The notes under the pieces are model-generated. The model was given only the letters and a program-made list of their open reading frames with translations. It had not been told where the DNA came from and did no database searches. Below are positions 34,824 through 48,374 of a DNA stretch of 64,000 nucleotides, in pieces; position 1 is the stretch's first letter, and each line of letters starts with the position of its first letter. A program made the translations under genes and the position numbers. Origin of the DNA: Ashinkailepas kermadecensis (taxonomy: Eukaryota > Arthropoda > Thecostraca > Neolepadidae); the NCBI GenBank assembly GCA_034440615.1, contig JAOTOM010004552.1:186001-250000 (forward strand), written 5' to 3'.

Positions 34824-34839
34824 CCATCAGAACTCCGTC

Positions 34840-35460
34840 AACCCGGGGGACGAGCCGAGCGGGCGCAACTACCCCGAACAAAATGAGCGCACGGGTATAA
34901 TATGAAAAGTTCTCCTGCCTGCCCTTAGCCAGGAAGGTTCGTGTTGCAGGGCCTGGTGCGAGACAAGGATGTTCACAAGGACGGATATTGGAATGGAAGG
35001 ACAGTGATGAAAAAGGCAATCCTAGTTTGACTCCTCCCCATTGGACACCAGTCGACTGCTGGGTCACTGCAGCACTCACCCCCCCCGCCGCACACACACC
35101 AAGTAAAGGTGGTGCCTCGTCGGGGGGGGGAATGGGGAGATCCAAACCTTCCGACCCACCCGGGATCTCCAGCCATGCAATCAATTATCTGGATATAGGG
35201 TGGAAAGAAGTTGGCTGAAAAGAACCAGACATGCGACTTCAGGTTCCATTTAATTTCAGGTTGATTGCTGATGTAAAAAAGAAGCTTACCAAAAAGTGCA
35301 GGTATCGTCAAAGGTAGTCATACGCATTAAGGTTCGCGTGTAATCGCAACAGAACTCTTCCGTTTTTCGCATTAATGTCCTCAGATCGAGCGTTAATTCT
35401 GGTTTTGCCTGATCCCTCCTGCTGAGGAGCACACACAAAAATCGTAAGCATTATCAATGC
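34840..35460. other. Unassigned sequence
   Basis: A minus-strand donor-like GTGAGT occurs at about 35079 next to a C-run, but no exon can be supported. No repeats or elements were recognised. Confidence 0.4.
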
Positions 35461-35759
35461 AAATGGACCGTCACGAAGACGGCAATTTGGCTGCATTCTG
35501 CGGGGAACGCGAGCAGTTCGCTTGGCTGCGTCGACGCGCGCACGCTCGGCTGGCCAAGTGTTGGCGACAAACGGCCGAACGAGTCGGCGCTTGGTCGGAG
35601 GTTGACACGTGCGAGGCGCACCTGACGTGAGGGCATGTCACATGGTGTCGCACCAGCTGGCCGACTCTTGTGAGGTCAGCTGTTTGGGATGTGGTGGAGC
35701 TGTGCTGGGACGACATAAGCGCAACCAACGACAAACGGCCAGGACGGTAGGTCCACGGA

Positions 35760-36047
35760 ATGGTTGGTAAGAAGTGCATGATGCTTAGAGTAAGTCTTTG
35801 TTTATTTGGTTGCCTATTGTGTAGTTCTTTTTTACTGACAAATACGGCATTCGGAAAATATACTCGCCACACCGATTACAAGCTCTCACGGGCTCAAAAC
35901 ATCGCTCCTTCGGTATCATCAGCGATCGGGCTATCCGACCATTTTGATGATGGCACGGGGCGGAAGCGCGGTAATGCTATGTTTGGCTTGCCAGCTCAAA
36001 ACCGTGGCAGCATTTCTCCTCGAGTGAACGTGCTAGCGGGTAATTGA
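35760..36047 (+). CDS. Candidate small secreted peptide precursor
   Basis: A 95-codon ATG-to-stop frame. Residues 8-31 are hydrophobic with cysteines (LRVSLCLFGCLLCSSFLL then TNTAFG), which looks like a signal peptide. The remainder has no Cys and contains DDGTGRKRGNAMFGL: GRKR is the classic amidation plus dibasic cleavage signal of neuropeptide precursors. No known peptide family is recognised. A donor-like AGAGTAAGT lies inside codons 10-12, so the frame could be partly intronic. This is inference from pattern only. Confidence 0.25.
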   Translation: MVGKKCMMLRVSLCLFGCLLCSSFLLTNTAFGKYTRHTDYKLSRAQNIAPSVSSAIGLSDHFDDGTGRKRGNAMFGLPAQNRGSISPRVNVLAGN

Positions 36048-36099
36048 GCGCGTTTGAGCACTTTCACCACTGACGTGAAGGAGCTGCGCCTCGGCTCAC

Positions 36100-36222
36100 C
36101 CGCGGTCGGGACACCACCGCTCAGGGTAGGATCCTCTCCCGTCCAGTGACCAGCACTGGCGGCACGTGCATCGTCACCGGAGGACTGGCGAGGCGGTGTG
36201 GGTGAGCATGCCGTAACGGCAG
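36100..36222 (-). CDS. Candidate exon, second minus-strand gene
   Basis: 123 bp between a good acceptor (GACCTCTGCTGCAG) and a donor (CGG/GTGAGC). Two frames contain stops. The third is open: two bases, 40 codons (AVTACSPTPPRQSSGDD then AASAGHWTGEDPTLSGG), one base. The two leading bases fit the single trailing base of the candidate exon ending at 37609, giving an in-frame join VNVTLTV-A-AVTACSP. The Ser/Thr/Pro-rich product is not recognised. Confidence 0.35.
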
Positions 36223-37279
36223 CTGCAGCAGAGGTCACAGAACATGCCGGCGCCGGCGACGGCGGCGTTTGCCGCGGCTGAGATGGCAGACTCCGACCTG
36301 GACATCCATCGGGCACATCGAGCCTCTGTTGGGATGCGTGACTCAGACTCTGGTGCGAGTGCCAAACCACATGTACTGAGCACAAGTGGGGAGGTGTGCC
36401 ATAAATGCCCTGCAGGAGATGTTCGTTTCGTGCACTTTCGCGCTGGCCATTATGTCCTCAGTGCCACCCCTTCCCCTCTCCCCTCCATGTCGTCCGTATT
36501 TAATATGAGACCTACGGTATTGCCTTCCTTTTCCATTGTTTGGAGCCTCATAGTTTGTATGCATGCATGCCTTGCTCGTATCCCCCACAAACAATCTTCT
36601 AAGATGTAACCAGTGTAATCTTTCGGAGCACCTTTTCTACCTTCAGCGCTTCGAGCATGTGTGCTGTTGTCGTGTGTAGAAATATCGACTTGAAATTGAG
36701 AGGCAACAGGACTTGTGATGATTGAATTTGTCGCCATGACTCATCATTCCCGGTCAAACTGAGTCCAATTATCCACAATGCAATGACTAATTTCGGCGTA
36801 AATCCGATTTGCAAGAACTGTCACGACCTTCGATCCGGCCGACAGCATTTCCTGAAAATTCGCATCACTAGACATCTTGCTCTCCGAGACCTGGAGGGAG
36901 GGGTTGGGGCGGCGGAATTCCTCTCACTATAGCCTATCTCAGTTATGCGCGAAATTGATCGGGGGTAGGCAATGAATGTTGTGTTCCAATATCGCAAGAT
37001 TTCCTTCGCAAATCTCACTCATCTATGACCACAGTCCAGATTGTCCAATTTAAAGTGTATAATTCGCCGGTTCTTGAACTGACAAATTGTCCAATAATCC
37101 TCTCGAGCAGAGGTGATTGTTTCAAATTGTTAGCTCGCAACCCAACCGGGAGAGGGGAGTGGAGGGTGTGCAAGCGAATTCTTTGATGAGTCTACATGGA
37201 TGTTCAATTGGCTGTTACTTCCGCTGGCGCCGTTAGACATAAGCTAGAGTGGGTCGCTTGTAGCGCATATCGGATTCGG

Positions 37280-37540
37280 TAGTCGCGCTACGTGGTGGTC
37301 GTGCTACGTGGCGATCGTGCTTCGTGGTGGTCGTGTGCTACGTGATGGTCGTGTGCTACGTGGTGGTCGTGTGCTACGTGGTGGTCGTGCTACGTGGCGG
37401 GCATGTGCTACATGGCGGTCGTGTGATATGTGGTGATCGTGTGCTACGTGGTGGTCGTGCTACGTGGTGGTCGTGTGCTACATGGTGGTCATGCTACGTG
37501 GTGGTCGTGTGCTTCGTGATGGTCGAACACCACGTGGTGA
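37280..37540. repeat. 16/18-bp GTGCTACGTGGTGGTC minisatellite
   Basis: About 15 units of GTGCTACGTGGTGGTC or GTGTGCTACGTGGTGGTC with point variants. The plus strand is open through it because the units lack stops. Confidence 0.9.
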
Positions 37541-37608
37541 TCGGGTGTTGCACCCATTCGGCAAACCACTTGGCCGGCGCATGTGTCCCGCCACGAGGAT
37601 TTACTCAC

Positions 37609-37677
37609 CAACAGTCAAGGTCACATTCACTTTCTGGGGCGCTTGTTTACGCGCCTGAATACCGCTCGCCAGGGTGC
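37609..37677 (-). CDS. Candidate exon (3' part), second minus-strand gene
   Basis: Ends at a good donor (GTTG/GTGAGT) and leaves one base. The frame reads GTLASGIQARKQAPQKVN then VTLTV, with an N-glycosylation-type NVT. The 5' border is uncertain: AG at 37678 gives the listed start, while AG inside the adjacent 37-bp array would extend it to about 37720 (PACDGRQG). Phase agrees with the exon at 36100-36222. The family is not recognised. Confidence 0.3.
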
Positions 37678-37716
37678 CTTGACGGCCGTCGCACGCAGGA
37701 GCAACCAGCCGCGGAT

Positions 37717-38440
37717 AAGGGCTGGGCCGACCCAGCCACAGTTAACCGCGGAGAAGGGCTGGGCCGACCCAGCCACAGTTAACCGCGGAGAAGGGCTGGG
37801 CCGACCCAGCCACAGTTAGCCGCGGAGAAGGGCTGGGCCGACCCAGCCACAGTTAACCGCGGAGAAGGGCTGGGCCGACCCAGCCACAGTTAACCGCGGA
37901 GAAGGGCTGGGCCGACCCAGCCACAGTTAGCCGCGGAGAAGGGCTGGGCCGACCCAGCCACAGTTAACCGCGGAGAAGGGCTGGGTCGACCCAGCCACAG
38001 TTAACCACGGAGAAGGGCTGGGCCGACCCAGCCACAGTTAACCGCGGAGAAGGGCTGGGCCGACCCAGCCACAGTTAACCGCGGAGAAGGGCTGGGCCGA
38101 CCCAGCCACAGTTAACCGCGGAGAAGGGCTGGGCCGACCCAGCCACAGTTAACCGCGGAGAAGGGCTGGGCCGACCCAGCCACAGTTAGCCGCGGAGAAG
38201 GGCTGGGCCGACCCAGCCACAGTTAACCGCGGAGAAGGGCTGGGCCGACCCAGCCACAGTTAACCGCGGAGAAGGGCTGGGCCGACCCAGCCACAGTTAA
38301 CCGCGGAGAAGGGCTGGGCCGACCCAGCCACAGTTAACCGCGGAGAAGGGCTGGGCCGACCCAGCCACAGTTAGCCGCGGAGAAGGGCTGGGCCGACCCA
38401 GCCACAGTTAACCGCGGAGAAGGGCTGGGTCGACCCAGCC
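37717..38440. repeat. 37-bp palindromic minisatellite, about 19.5 copies
   Basis: Unit GGGCTGGGCCGACCCAGCCA plus CAGTTAACCGCGGAGAA, very homogeneous. GGCTGGG / CCCAGCC forms a 7-bp hairpin around CCGA, and CCGCGG and GTTAAC are further palindromes. Confidence 0.97.
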
Positions 38441-38990
38441 GCACGCCACTGGCGTGAGCAGACCCGCCGTGTGATCGGAAGTGCTGTACTACAACACAGG
38501 GAGGGAGGGCGGGGCTGATCCGATCCCCAGCAGCCACGCTGTGTGGCAGCACGGTCTCGGACCAGTCGAAACTGAGGTGGTGCGCCCTCAGCAGCAGGCC
38601 GACACCGGCGGCCGGCAGGCGCAGCAGTGTCAGCGTGCGGCTGAGACGGCTGGTGCTGCCCACCGGCCGGTTGTCGGCCGGGCACAGCCAGGACAGTCTC
38701 GGGAGTGCAGTGAACCACCAAACAGCAGGTGTGACGTCACAAATTGGGTCATCACAACAACTCAGCCGCATGCCGGTCGTGGCCCAGTAGTGACCCTGGC
38801 CTCTGGAGAGGTCACCGGGTTAGACGATGCTGCCGCCACCCGTTGTGTGGCCCCAGCGGGTACCGGGTCACGGCTGCACGGGACGACGTACACACGTGCA
38901 ACAGCAAGCGATCGTGATCCCGCGTGATCGCCAGACCAGCACTGCACTTCGCGTGCTCGTAATGCTCGGCTCTCGGTCATTCTTCTGCGC
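38441..38990. other. GC-rich segment, coding status unresolved
   Basis: A minus-strand frame at 38550-38720 (TALPRLSWLCPADNRPVG, then LLLRAHHLSFDWSE) has mostly G/C third positions, but the plus strand is also open (38481-38927, Gln-rich) with an acceptor-like CCCCAG. No consensus donor ends the minus frame. I cannot decide between exon and GC-rich chance. Confidence 0.3.
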
Positions 38991-38999
38991 TAGATGTTG

Positions 39000-39900
39000 C
39001 GGTGGTGGTACTGCACTCGGGCACTGCTAGAGGCTGAAGTTCACTGGGTAGCGTTAAATGCCAAGGTTCATTGGGTGGCGTTAGAGACAGAGGTTCGCAG
39101 GGCAACGTCAGAGACCCTAGGTTCATGCGCAGCGTTGGAAACCCAGGCTCATTGGGAAAAGCTGCAGACTGGGGTGCATTGAGCAATGCTAGTGGTTGCG
39201 GTTCAGCAGTTATCGTTGGAGGCTGGGATTCGCTGGCATGAGTTGAACCAGTGAGCGATGTCGATTGTCGGGGACAACCTTTTGGTCATGTCCTACTCTC
39301 GTAGCAGCCGACTGAATTGAGGAATACATTGAGGAACACATTGGGGACAACAAACGATTTCGTGAGACAAAATTGCTCACTCGAAGTTCCTCAGCCTAAA
39401 TTTATTCAACTTCGCTCACTTTTCCTCATCGGAAAAGCTGCAAGATTGCTTTGCCGTCCGAGCGGTTCGACCGGCTTGCGAAGCAGGCACGGGCTCCAAG
39501 CCGGGATCTACCTGTCAATAGCTGGATCTGCCAGTGTTCTCCGGCCAGTACAGGCACGGACCGCTTCCAAGCCGGGATCTATCTGTGAGTAGTTGTATCT
39601 GGCAGTGTTCTCCGGGCGGCATGTGTGCGCGGCCGGTCAGAGAACAATTGTGACACACTCGCTGATTGAACCAACATCAATATCTGTAGTTTATGTCGTC
39701 GCCTACTGTCCGGTGTCGTCACCTGCCTGCCTGCCTGCCTGTGCACTCGTTCTCCGAAATACCAACCCCCTGGCGGCCCACCCAGATCTGAAAAAAATTA
39801 CACCAACACGAAACCTACGTACGTGATCGCTGCCCGGTGCCGACGAAAGAGCTCGCTGCCCCTCCCCTACCTCTGCCCGGTCAGGTTTACCGGTAGCCGG
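39000..39900. other. Unassigned sequence
   Basis: 39000-39190 holds diverged repeats of CATTGGG and GTTAGAG/GTTGGAG-like 30-bp units. 39480-39600 has two copies of GGCTCCAAGCCGGGATCTA-like sequence about 78 bp apart. No gene is supported. Confidence 0.4.
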
Positions 39901-39904
39901 CCGG

Positions 39905-41400
39905 CTGGTGCGGCGGTGTGGCGGTGCGGCGGTGTGGCGGTGTGATGGTGTGGCGGTGTGATGGTGTGGCGGTGTGATGGTGTGGCGGTGTGATGGTGTG
40001 GCGGTGTGATGGTGTGGCGGTGTGATGGTGTGGCGGTGTGATGGTGTGGCGGTGTGATGGTGTGGCGGTGTGATGGTGTGGCGGTGTGATGGTGTGGCGG
40101 TGTGATGGTGTGGCGGTGTGATGGTGTGGCGGTGTGATGGTGTGGCGGTGTGATGGTGTGGCGGTGTGATGGTGTGGCGGTGCGGCGGTGTGGCGGTGTG
40201 ATGGTGCGGCGGTGTGATGGTGTGGCGGTGTGATGGTGTGGCGGTGTGATGGTGTGGCGGTGCGGCGGTGTGGCGGTGTGATGGTGCGGCGATGTGATGG
40301 TGTGGCGGTGTGATGGTGTGGCGGTGTGATGGTGTGGCGGTGTGATGGTGTGGCGGTGTGATGGTGTGGCGGTGTGGCGGTGTGATGGTGTGGCGGTGTG
40401 ATGGTGTGGCGGTGTGATGGTGTGGCGGTGTGATGGTGTGGCGGTGTGATGGTGTGGCGGTGTGATGGTGTGGCGGTGTGATGGTGTGGCGGTGTGGCGG
40501 TGTGGCGGTGTGATGGTGTGGCGGTGTGATGGTGTGGCGGTGTGATGGTGTGGCGGTGTGATGGTGTGGCGGTGTGGCGGTGTGATGGTGTGGCGGTGTG
40601 ATGGTGTGGCGGTGTGATGGTGTGGCGGTGCGGCGGTGTGGCGGTGTGATGGTGCGGCGATGTGATGGTGTGGCGGTGTGATGGTGTGGCGGTGTGATGG
40701 TGTGGCGGTGTGATGGTGTGGCGGTGTGATGGTGTGGCGGTGTGATGGTGTGGCGGTGTGATGGTGTGGCGGTGTGGCGGTGTGGCGGTGTGATGGTGTG
40801 GCGGTGTGATGGTGTGGCGGTGTGATGGTGTGGCGGTGTGATGGTGTGGCGGGCGCTGCCCCTCCCCTGCCCCTGCCCGGTCAGGTTCACCGGTAGCCGG
40901 CCGGCCGGCGCGGCGGTGTGGCGGTGAGGCGGTGTGATGGTGTGGCGGTGTGATGGTGCGGCGGTGTGATGGTGTGGCGGGCGCTGCCCCTCCCCTGTCC
41001 CTGCCCTGTCAGGTTCACCGGTAGCCGGCCGGCTGGTGCAGAGGTGTGGCCGTGTGATGGTGTGGCGGTGTGATGGTGTGGCGGTGTGATGGTGTGGCGG
41101 TGTGATGGTACGGCGGTGTGATGGTGCGGCGGTGTGATGGTGTGGCGGTGTGATGGTGTGGCGGTGTGATGGTGTGGCGGGCGCTGACCCTCCCCTGCCC
41201 CTGCCCGGTCAGGTTCACCGGTAGCCGGCCGGCTGGTGCAGCGGTGTGGCGGTGTGATGGTGTGGCGGTGTGATGGTGTGGCGGTGTGATGGTGTGGCGG
41301 TGTGATGGTGTGGCGGGCGCTGCCCCTCCCCTGCCCCTGCCCGGCCAGGTTTACCGGTAGCCGGCCGGCTGGTGCAGCGGTGTGATGGTGTGGCGGTGCC
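39905..41400. repeat. GT-rich macrosatellite: 8/16-bp repeats with recurring linkers
   Basis: Core units GGTGTGGC and GGTGTGAT alternate as a 16-bp repeat. A linker of about 70 bp, with CCCCTCCCCTGCCCCTGCCC and CCGGTAGCCGGCCGGCTGGT, recurs at about 39850, 40855, 40980, 41180 and 41320 and divides the array into blocks of 130-1000 bp. The minus-strand His/Thr/Pro frames are artefacts. Confidence 0.95.
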
Positions 41401-41889
41401 TGAACTGGAGCGGCCTCGGAGGGTGCGGCTCCGCTGCAAGGCTAGACGCAGCGGACGAGCGACGGCGTGCCGCGTCGCGTCGGCAGTCGTGAACCAGTTG
41501 CACGACTGGCCCGTGCAACTGACCCGTTTTTATTGCGCATCTCCACCCATTAGAGATGCGCACCATTGTGCCGCACCGCACCGCCGCAGAGGACTGCACT
41601 GCTCGTGCCAGCCAGATCGGAGCGTCGATCACACCGACGGCGCTGCCGTCGGAATCTGCAGCGAGATGTAGATGTGTGCATCTCGAAATGCACTTAAAGC
41701 CAGGGAAGTGTCCCGCCACGAACGTGTCGCACAATAACTTTGAAGGAGGCAGATGGACGACAGATTATGTGTGCAGAGTCCTGCTCGAGAAAGCGAATAA
41801 TGGGCATGTGGATTACGCGTGCGCAGTAGATCTCGGTATGACGTCATACTTCGGCATAACCGACATAATTCCGGGCAACTTGAAGTATT

Positions 41890-43075
41890 GTGCCAACACG
41901 CAAATAGGCTAAGCATCACACTTCCTACTTCAAGACCACTCCCAACATCCACAGCATGGTGGAAACACAAAACACCCACAACACACTTCATCATAAACAA
42001 ACCGAAACATACATACACAGACACAGAAATTCAACAACTTTTCCTATAATTCATATCACCATACCCGAATTACAATATCATCTTCAGCGAGGGCTCAAAA
42101 ACATACACACACACACACCACAGCAGACGGACACAGCGGCGGTGCTGTACCCGAGTGCAGCTCCGCCCCGTGTCATCCTGCGTGCCCGTCTGCCCGACAC
42201 AGCATCCGCATACACTGCAGATTTATACGCTATCTTTTCGGCCTATTCCACTATCTACAACACAAAAATTGAACACAACATCATAGCCACTGACACCAAA
42301 TCAGCAATACAAAGCACAACACCCTACACCACATTCAAACACCTCATCCCCAAAATACTGCACATACATAACAAACCAAACAATCGACAACGATCACTTC
42401 TCCTTTGGATACCAAGCCACACAAACAAACACAGGCAACGAACACGCAGAAACCGAAGCAAACATAGTCACAACACTGCAACAAACCACACACTGCCCCT
42501 ACTCACAATCCGACTATTACCCCCACCATGCGCCAGGCAATCAACAAACACATACAACGAACATGGGACACAGCAATAACACAACTTCACGAAATACACC
42601 CCGAACACGAACACTGGCACACCATTAATCAAAACACCAGATTCAAAGAACGCATACTAACACGACTACGCATCGGACACACAGCACTTACACACTCTTA
42701 CCTCCTCCTACAGCACCCACGACCACAATGCACAACATGTCACCGAACACTTACAATCAAACACATACTCATCTACTGCACCAAATACACCAACCAAAGA
42801 CAACATATCACAAACTACTGTACCACAAACAACATCCCACTAAACCTCACTACTCTTCTCAACGACGAACATCCATCATTACACGAACATATCTTCCACT
42901 TTCTCCCTCTCACACGCATACTAGAACATCTGTGAAAATGAATCGGGGGAAAAATGAAAAGATATGTTAAAAAAGGAAAACAGAAAATGAACAAAAGACT
43001 GAAAAATAAAAAATAAAAAATAAAAGATACGTTCAAAAAGAAAAGAGAAAACATAACCATCAGCCCCAAAGCGCT
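41890..43075 (+). mobile_element. LINE fragment: RNase H and C terminus of ORF2, G-poor strand
   Basis: Traced over three frames with shifts near 42160 and 42425. RNase H signatures: NIIFSEGSKTY (TDGSK site, Asp to Glu), ASAYTADLYAI (E to D), IIATDTKSAIQ, and LLLWIPSHT then GNEHAETEA (GNExAD site). The tail reads RLRIGHTALTHSYLL, CTTCHRTLTIKHILIYC. Substitutions at catalytic positions plus frameshifts indicate a dead copy. The 3' UTR is A-rich (42940-43075). Endonuclease and reverse transcriptase are absent (5' truncation). Confidence 0.7.
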
Positions 43076-43526
43076 CTGATATTCTGTTCTTGAAATGTTT
43101 AAACACCATGGCGATGCCTCGACCCCAACCCCCAACTACACCCCATACCCAAACTTGGCACCGTCCTGACTGGCAACAGTTCTACCATCTCATCTCTACG
43201 ACAACTCCACTCAACTCTGCTCACCTCTACACTTCTAGCTTCAAGACGACCTCAACTCTACTCCGGCACATCTCAACAAGTCAGCTTTACTATTCCTTTC
43301 TTCGTCTAGTTCCCTAACTACAATGTTCCTCACCCCACATCTAATGCCAACACAGATACATATACACACCGACACACACACAGAAACAACCGACATCACC
43401 ATCACGGTGGCAGGCTGGCCAAACTCACAACACACACACACACAAGTGTTGTGAGGGAAACATCGGCGTTCATTTTGTTTGCACATATGCTTGATTATTT
43501 GACTTCTTTATACGATTGTGTTTCAG

Positions 43527-43703
43527 CTATCTTTCCATGGCCTTCTGGTTGACTGCCTACCTATGCATAGCATGCTATCGAAAGTGTCCCAAGATTTGTC
43601 ATATTATATTTGTCAATCTGCTAACTTTTCCACTAACTCGATATGTACCGACTGTCCGCACCCAAAACTCATTATCATTGATACATCGACACATCTGAGA
43701 TAT
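43527..43703 (+). CDS. Candidate internal exon of an unrecognised gene
   Basis: 177 bp between acceptor GATTGTGTTTCAG and donor TAT/GTAAGT, phase 0 at both ends; only one frame is open. It reads LSFHGLLVDCLPMHSML, then SQDLSYYICQSANF and ICTDCPHPKLIIIDTS. Codon use is AT-rich, unlike the GC-rich mannosidase exons. No family is recognised. It might be an exon of a gene extending right, or of an old transposon. Confidence 0.4.
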
Positions 43704-43709
43704 GTAAGT

Positions 43710-45420
43710 GCATACCAATTCGTGAGAGAGAATAAGGTCAATTGAAAACAATCTGCATGCTTTCAAAGGATGACTATTCCCGGTAGCCTTTTTATTTAAA
43801 GAATTTATGCATGTTGCATATTTATTATAGTATGAGATATAGACATTACTTCAAGCAAATTGAATCATGCATGACTTGTATTAAGAAAATGTTACAATGT
43901 GCATATGTTTGGTATCAACCTTTCATTATTATCCTTCATTAAGCTGCACGATATCCTCAAAATTCAACTTGAAACCAGAATTGTGATTAGCGTAGGCTGC
44001 GCTCTAGTGTTCTGTTGGCGAATTGCTAATATCGCTAGGTGTACCAAATGTGCACTTTCTGTCCGCTGTCGGGCCCATGTTTGTGTTTTCCGTCTGTCAG
44101 AATTTATTCTGACGGACTAAGTATATTCAATATATTTATTTAGCTTAAAATACCCTTTGTTGCCCAAGTCTAATCTGCTGTATCAAACGAAGTTCTGATA
44201 GCGATTACAATGCTTTGCTACAATGCAGCACATGTTCTCCGCCCATTAAAACAATCCATATAGTATGATTGAATGGATGATGTGTCTTTTAGTTGGGAAG
44301 GTAACAGGTATGCCACGGAGTTCAAAAAGAGTATTCCGTGAGGGCGGCGCCAGGGGTGGGGGACACATCCAAAACGTCGCGAAGCTTCACATTACGGCTA
44401 TGGGCGTGACATGAAAAGAATGGACCAAAAAACGCCCATGGCACCCCTTATCCAAAGTCGGTGGTGCCGCTGATGTTATTCAGGATCCGAATCTCGATTG
44501 CAGATCCCACGTCCGGTGCTCGTCAGGATCCAGTGTTCATCGGGATCCAGCGTTCTTCGGGATTCAGGTAGGCAGTTGTCATTAGAAGCATCAGTCAGGG
44601 TCCAGGGTATATTTTTTTTTTTTTTTTTTTACTGAGGACAAACTGCAAGCACAGGGTCTTAGAAAACCCATGCTATTTTCCGAGAGACTTTGCAGGGTCA
44701 AAGACCTTCTGGTATATTTGTACTGCAATAGTTTGGTCATTCACCTGATCTGGCTCGCCAGCTATTCACGTGACTCATGGCTGGAGCTCCTGGATGGATC
44801 CGGAGGTCCGGACCTGGCTGGCTAGCTATTCACGTGAAGCATGGCTGCAGCTCCCGGATGGGTCCGGACTCGGAGTCCGGATCCCTCCTGGCTTGATAAC
44901 CTGCGAATGTTAAGTTGCCGTTTCCATATTCAATCTGAAAATGTTCGGACCAGGCCCCCTGGTTTGGTGAGACATTTCCAGCCTTGATGTGACTAGATGA
45001 ATCAAATAGCATTGGACCGACACCAAAGTAGTGAATGTACCCACATTGGGTTTTATTATGTGCCTTTATCCCGGGTGAAGTTTGTGCACACGGTCGCATT
45101 ACGCGACTGCCGTGTGAATGTCCGATATTCTGGACATGTTGACCCCGGACTTATCCTGGCGTTTACCTGGTTGGCTTGATGTATGGTTCGCTGATAAGCA
45201 ACCTGCATATATCTTCTTCTTTTTTGGCGCTGGCAAAAATAGAAGTGAAGTGGTGCACGATGATGATCACCCCTGCCTCACGTCATGATACTGACTGATA
45301 AGGTGCTTCCACGGCAAGAAGAGTGTTGCGGACGCCGTCTTGAACCGCTGATAGTGGACTGTATGTGTGGGTGGCGCCCTGCAGCATTGGGTAGAACGGC
45401 CAAGGGGCCTAAAGAGAAGG
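43710..45420. other. Mostly AT-rich non-coding sequence
   Basis: Contains a 22-bp T-run (44609-44630) and a diverged 64-bp duplication (44761 and 44825, sharing GCTATTCACGTGA and ATGGCTG). See also the separate minus-strand ORF at 44830-45099. Confidence 0.5.
44830..45099 (-). CDS. Unrecognised 89-codon ORF, possibly a partial exon
   Basis: The central part (QCGYIHYFGVGPMLFD, then NVSPNQGAWSEHFQIE and GNGNLTF) has globular-protein composition, with two N-glycosylation-type sites. No clear acceptor was found; a GT follows GCAG at about 44905. It could be a fragment of a host gene or of a mobile element. Confidence 0.2.
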   Translation of the reverse strand: MRPCAQTSPGIKAHNKTQCGYIHYFGVGPMLFDSSSHIKAGNVSPNQGAWSEHFQIEYGNGNLTFAGYQARRDPDSESGPIRELQPCFT

Positions 45421-45424
45421 ATAT

Positions 45425-47132
<1,708 letters not shown>

Positions 47133-48370
47133 ATAGAAGTAAGCGGAAACAACATGTGAAAGGGAATGATTGAATAACAATAGGGAAGTAACAAATAATT
47201 GCAATGTGAGAGGTCGGAAAGATGTATGATGGGAGAATGTAAAGAAATAATTGAAGTAACTTAAATAAAGGTGGACATAAAAATAGAGGTTGTAGGTAGA
47301 GCTCCACAATTCAAGGGAGATAAAGGACGCCTCCAATTCAAGAGAACATGGACCTAACCAAGAGAACTCCAATTCAAGAGTGCTAAATGAGACCCTCCAA
47401 TTCAAGAGAGCAGTGGCGTTAGGAAATGAAGGAGTACGACAGGCGAGGAAAAAAAGCAGGAAAACAGAGTCAGGCACGGAGACCCAGCCGTGGCGAGCAG
47501 TGCTGCGCGTGGTTCATCAATCTCACTGTTTCACTCATCACTCCAACACTCGCTCAAAGAAACCATTTCTCTATTGGCGACAGCGAGACGGCAGAGGTGC
47601 AGTGCACTTGACGAAGGCGACAGTTGAAGAGAGGCACCTGGGGTGTTGACTCGCCGCTTACATATGAAGGTAAGGGCTAGCTGAGACAAGGAGAGAAAGG
47701 GGTCAACAGGTCGAATAAACACCCCGCATCCGGGCCGCGGCCGGCGTTCAGCAAATATGCGGCACAAACACGGACGACGCGAGCGGGCCGCTCCGTCCGC
47801 TGGGCAAACACGTCGTCGCTGGACATGCGGCGGCCAGCCCGATGTCGCGGCTGCCCGCGAACTACAAGCCACAGTGCGACATGCAGTGTCTGTCGGCAAC
47901 AAAGTGGATGATAAACAAGTTCTCAATTATCGGTGGTGATCCAGTAGGCTTAGCTGGTGCCATAGCTAATTCAAATGAGGTTTGACCAGAAATCTTGATC
48001 TCAAAATCCCTACTGACGCTGGAACTCGACATACGCTCACATTCACTTAGCTTCCGATATAATGCATTACTTCTAGATCATGTCTGCAGAGTACGCCCTC
48101 ATGTTTTCATGAACTACACTCCCGTTACCTTCCAAATGTACCCCATTGTTCTTCAACTTGTCAGCAGGGTACCTCTCAGTTAGCCCGGCAACCATCATGG
48201 ATTGTTTAAGCATTGGGTAACGTCACAACTTCTCCCAACATCAGGCGCATGATTATGCAGCCCTGCAGCAGCATGTGCACGTACTTTCCACGAGTTGAAG
48301 TGATCTGTCAAGAACTGGTCACAACTTTCGAACACTGGCTGAAAATTATCTGAGACGTGACCAACGCCGC
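47133..48370. other. Unassigned sequence
   Basis: 47270-47420 contains several copies of CTCCAATTCAAGAG at irregular spacing. A GC-rich patch at 47700-47930 is open on both strands without a domain. Confidence 0.4.
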
Positions 48371-48374
48371 ACCA

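Noticed and set aside
39703..40890. 395-codon His/Thr/Pro ORF
   Set aside because: Antisense of the 16-bp GT-rich repeat.
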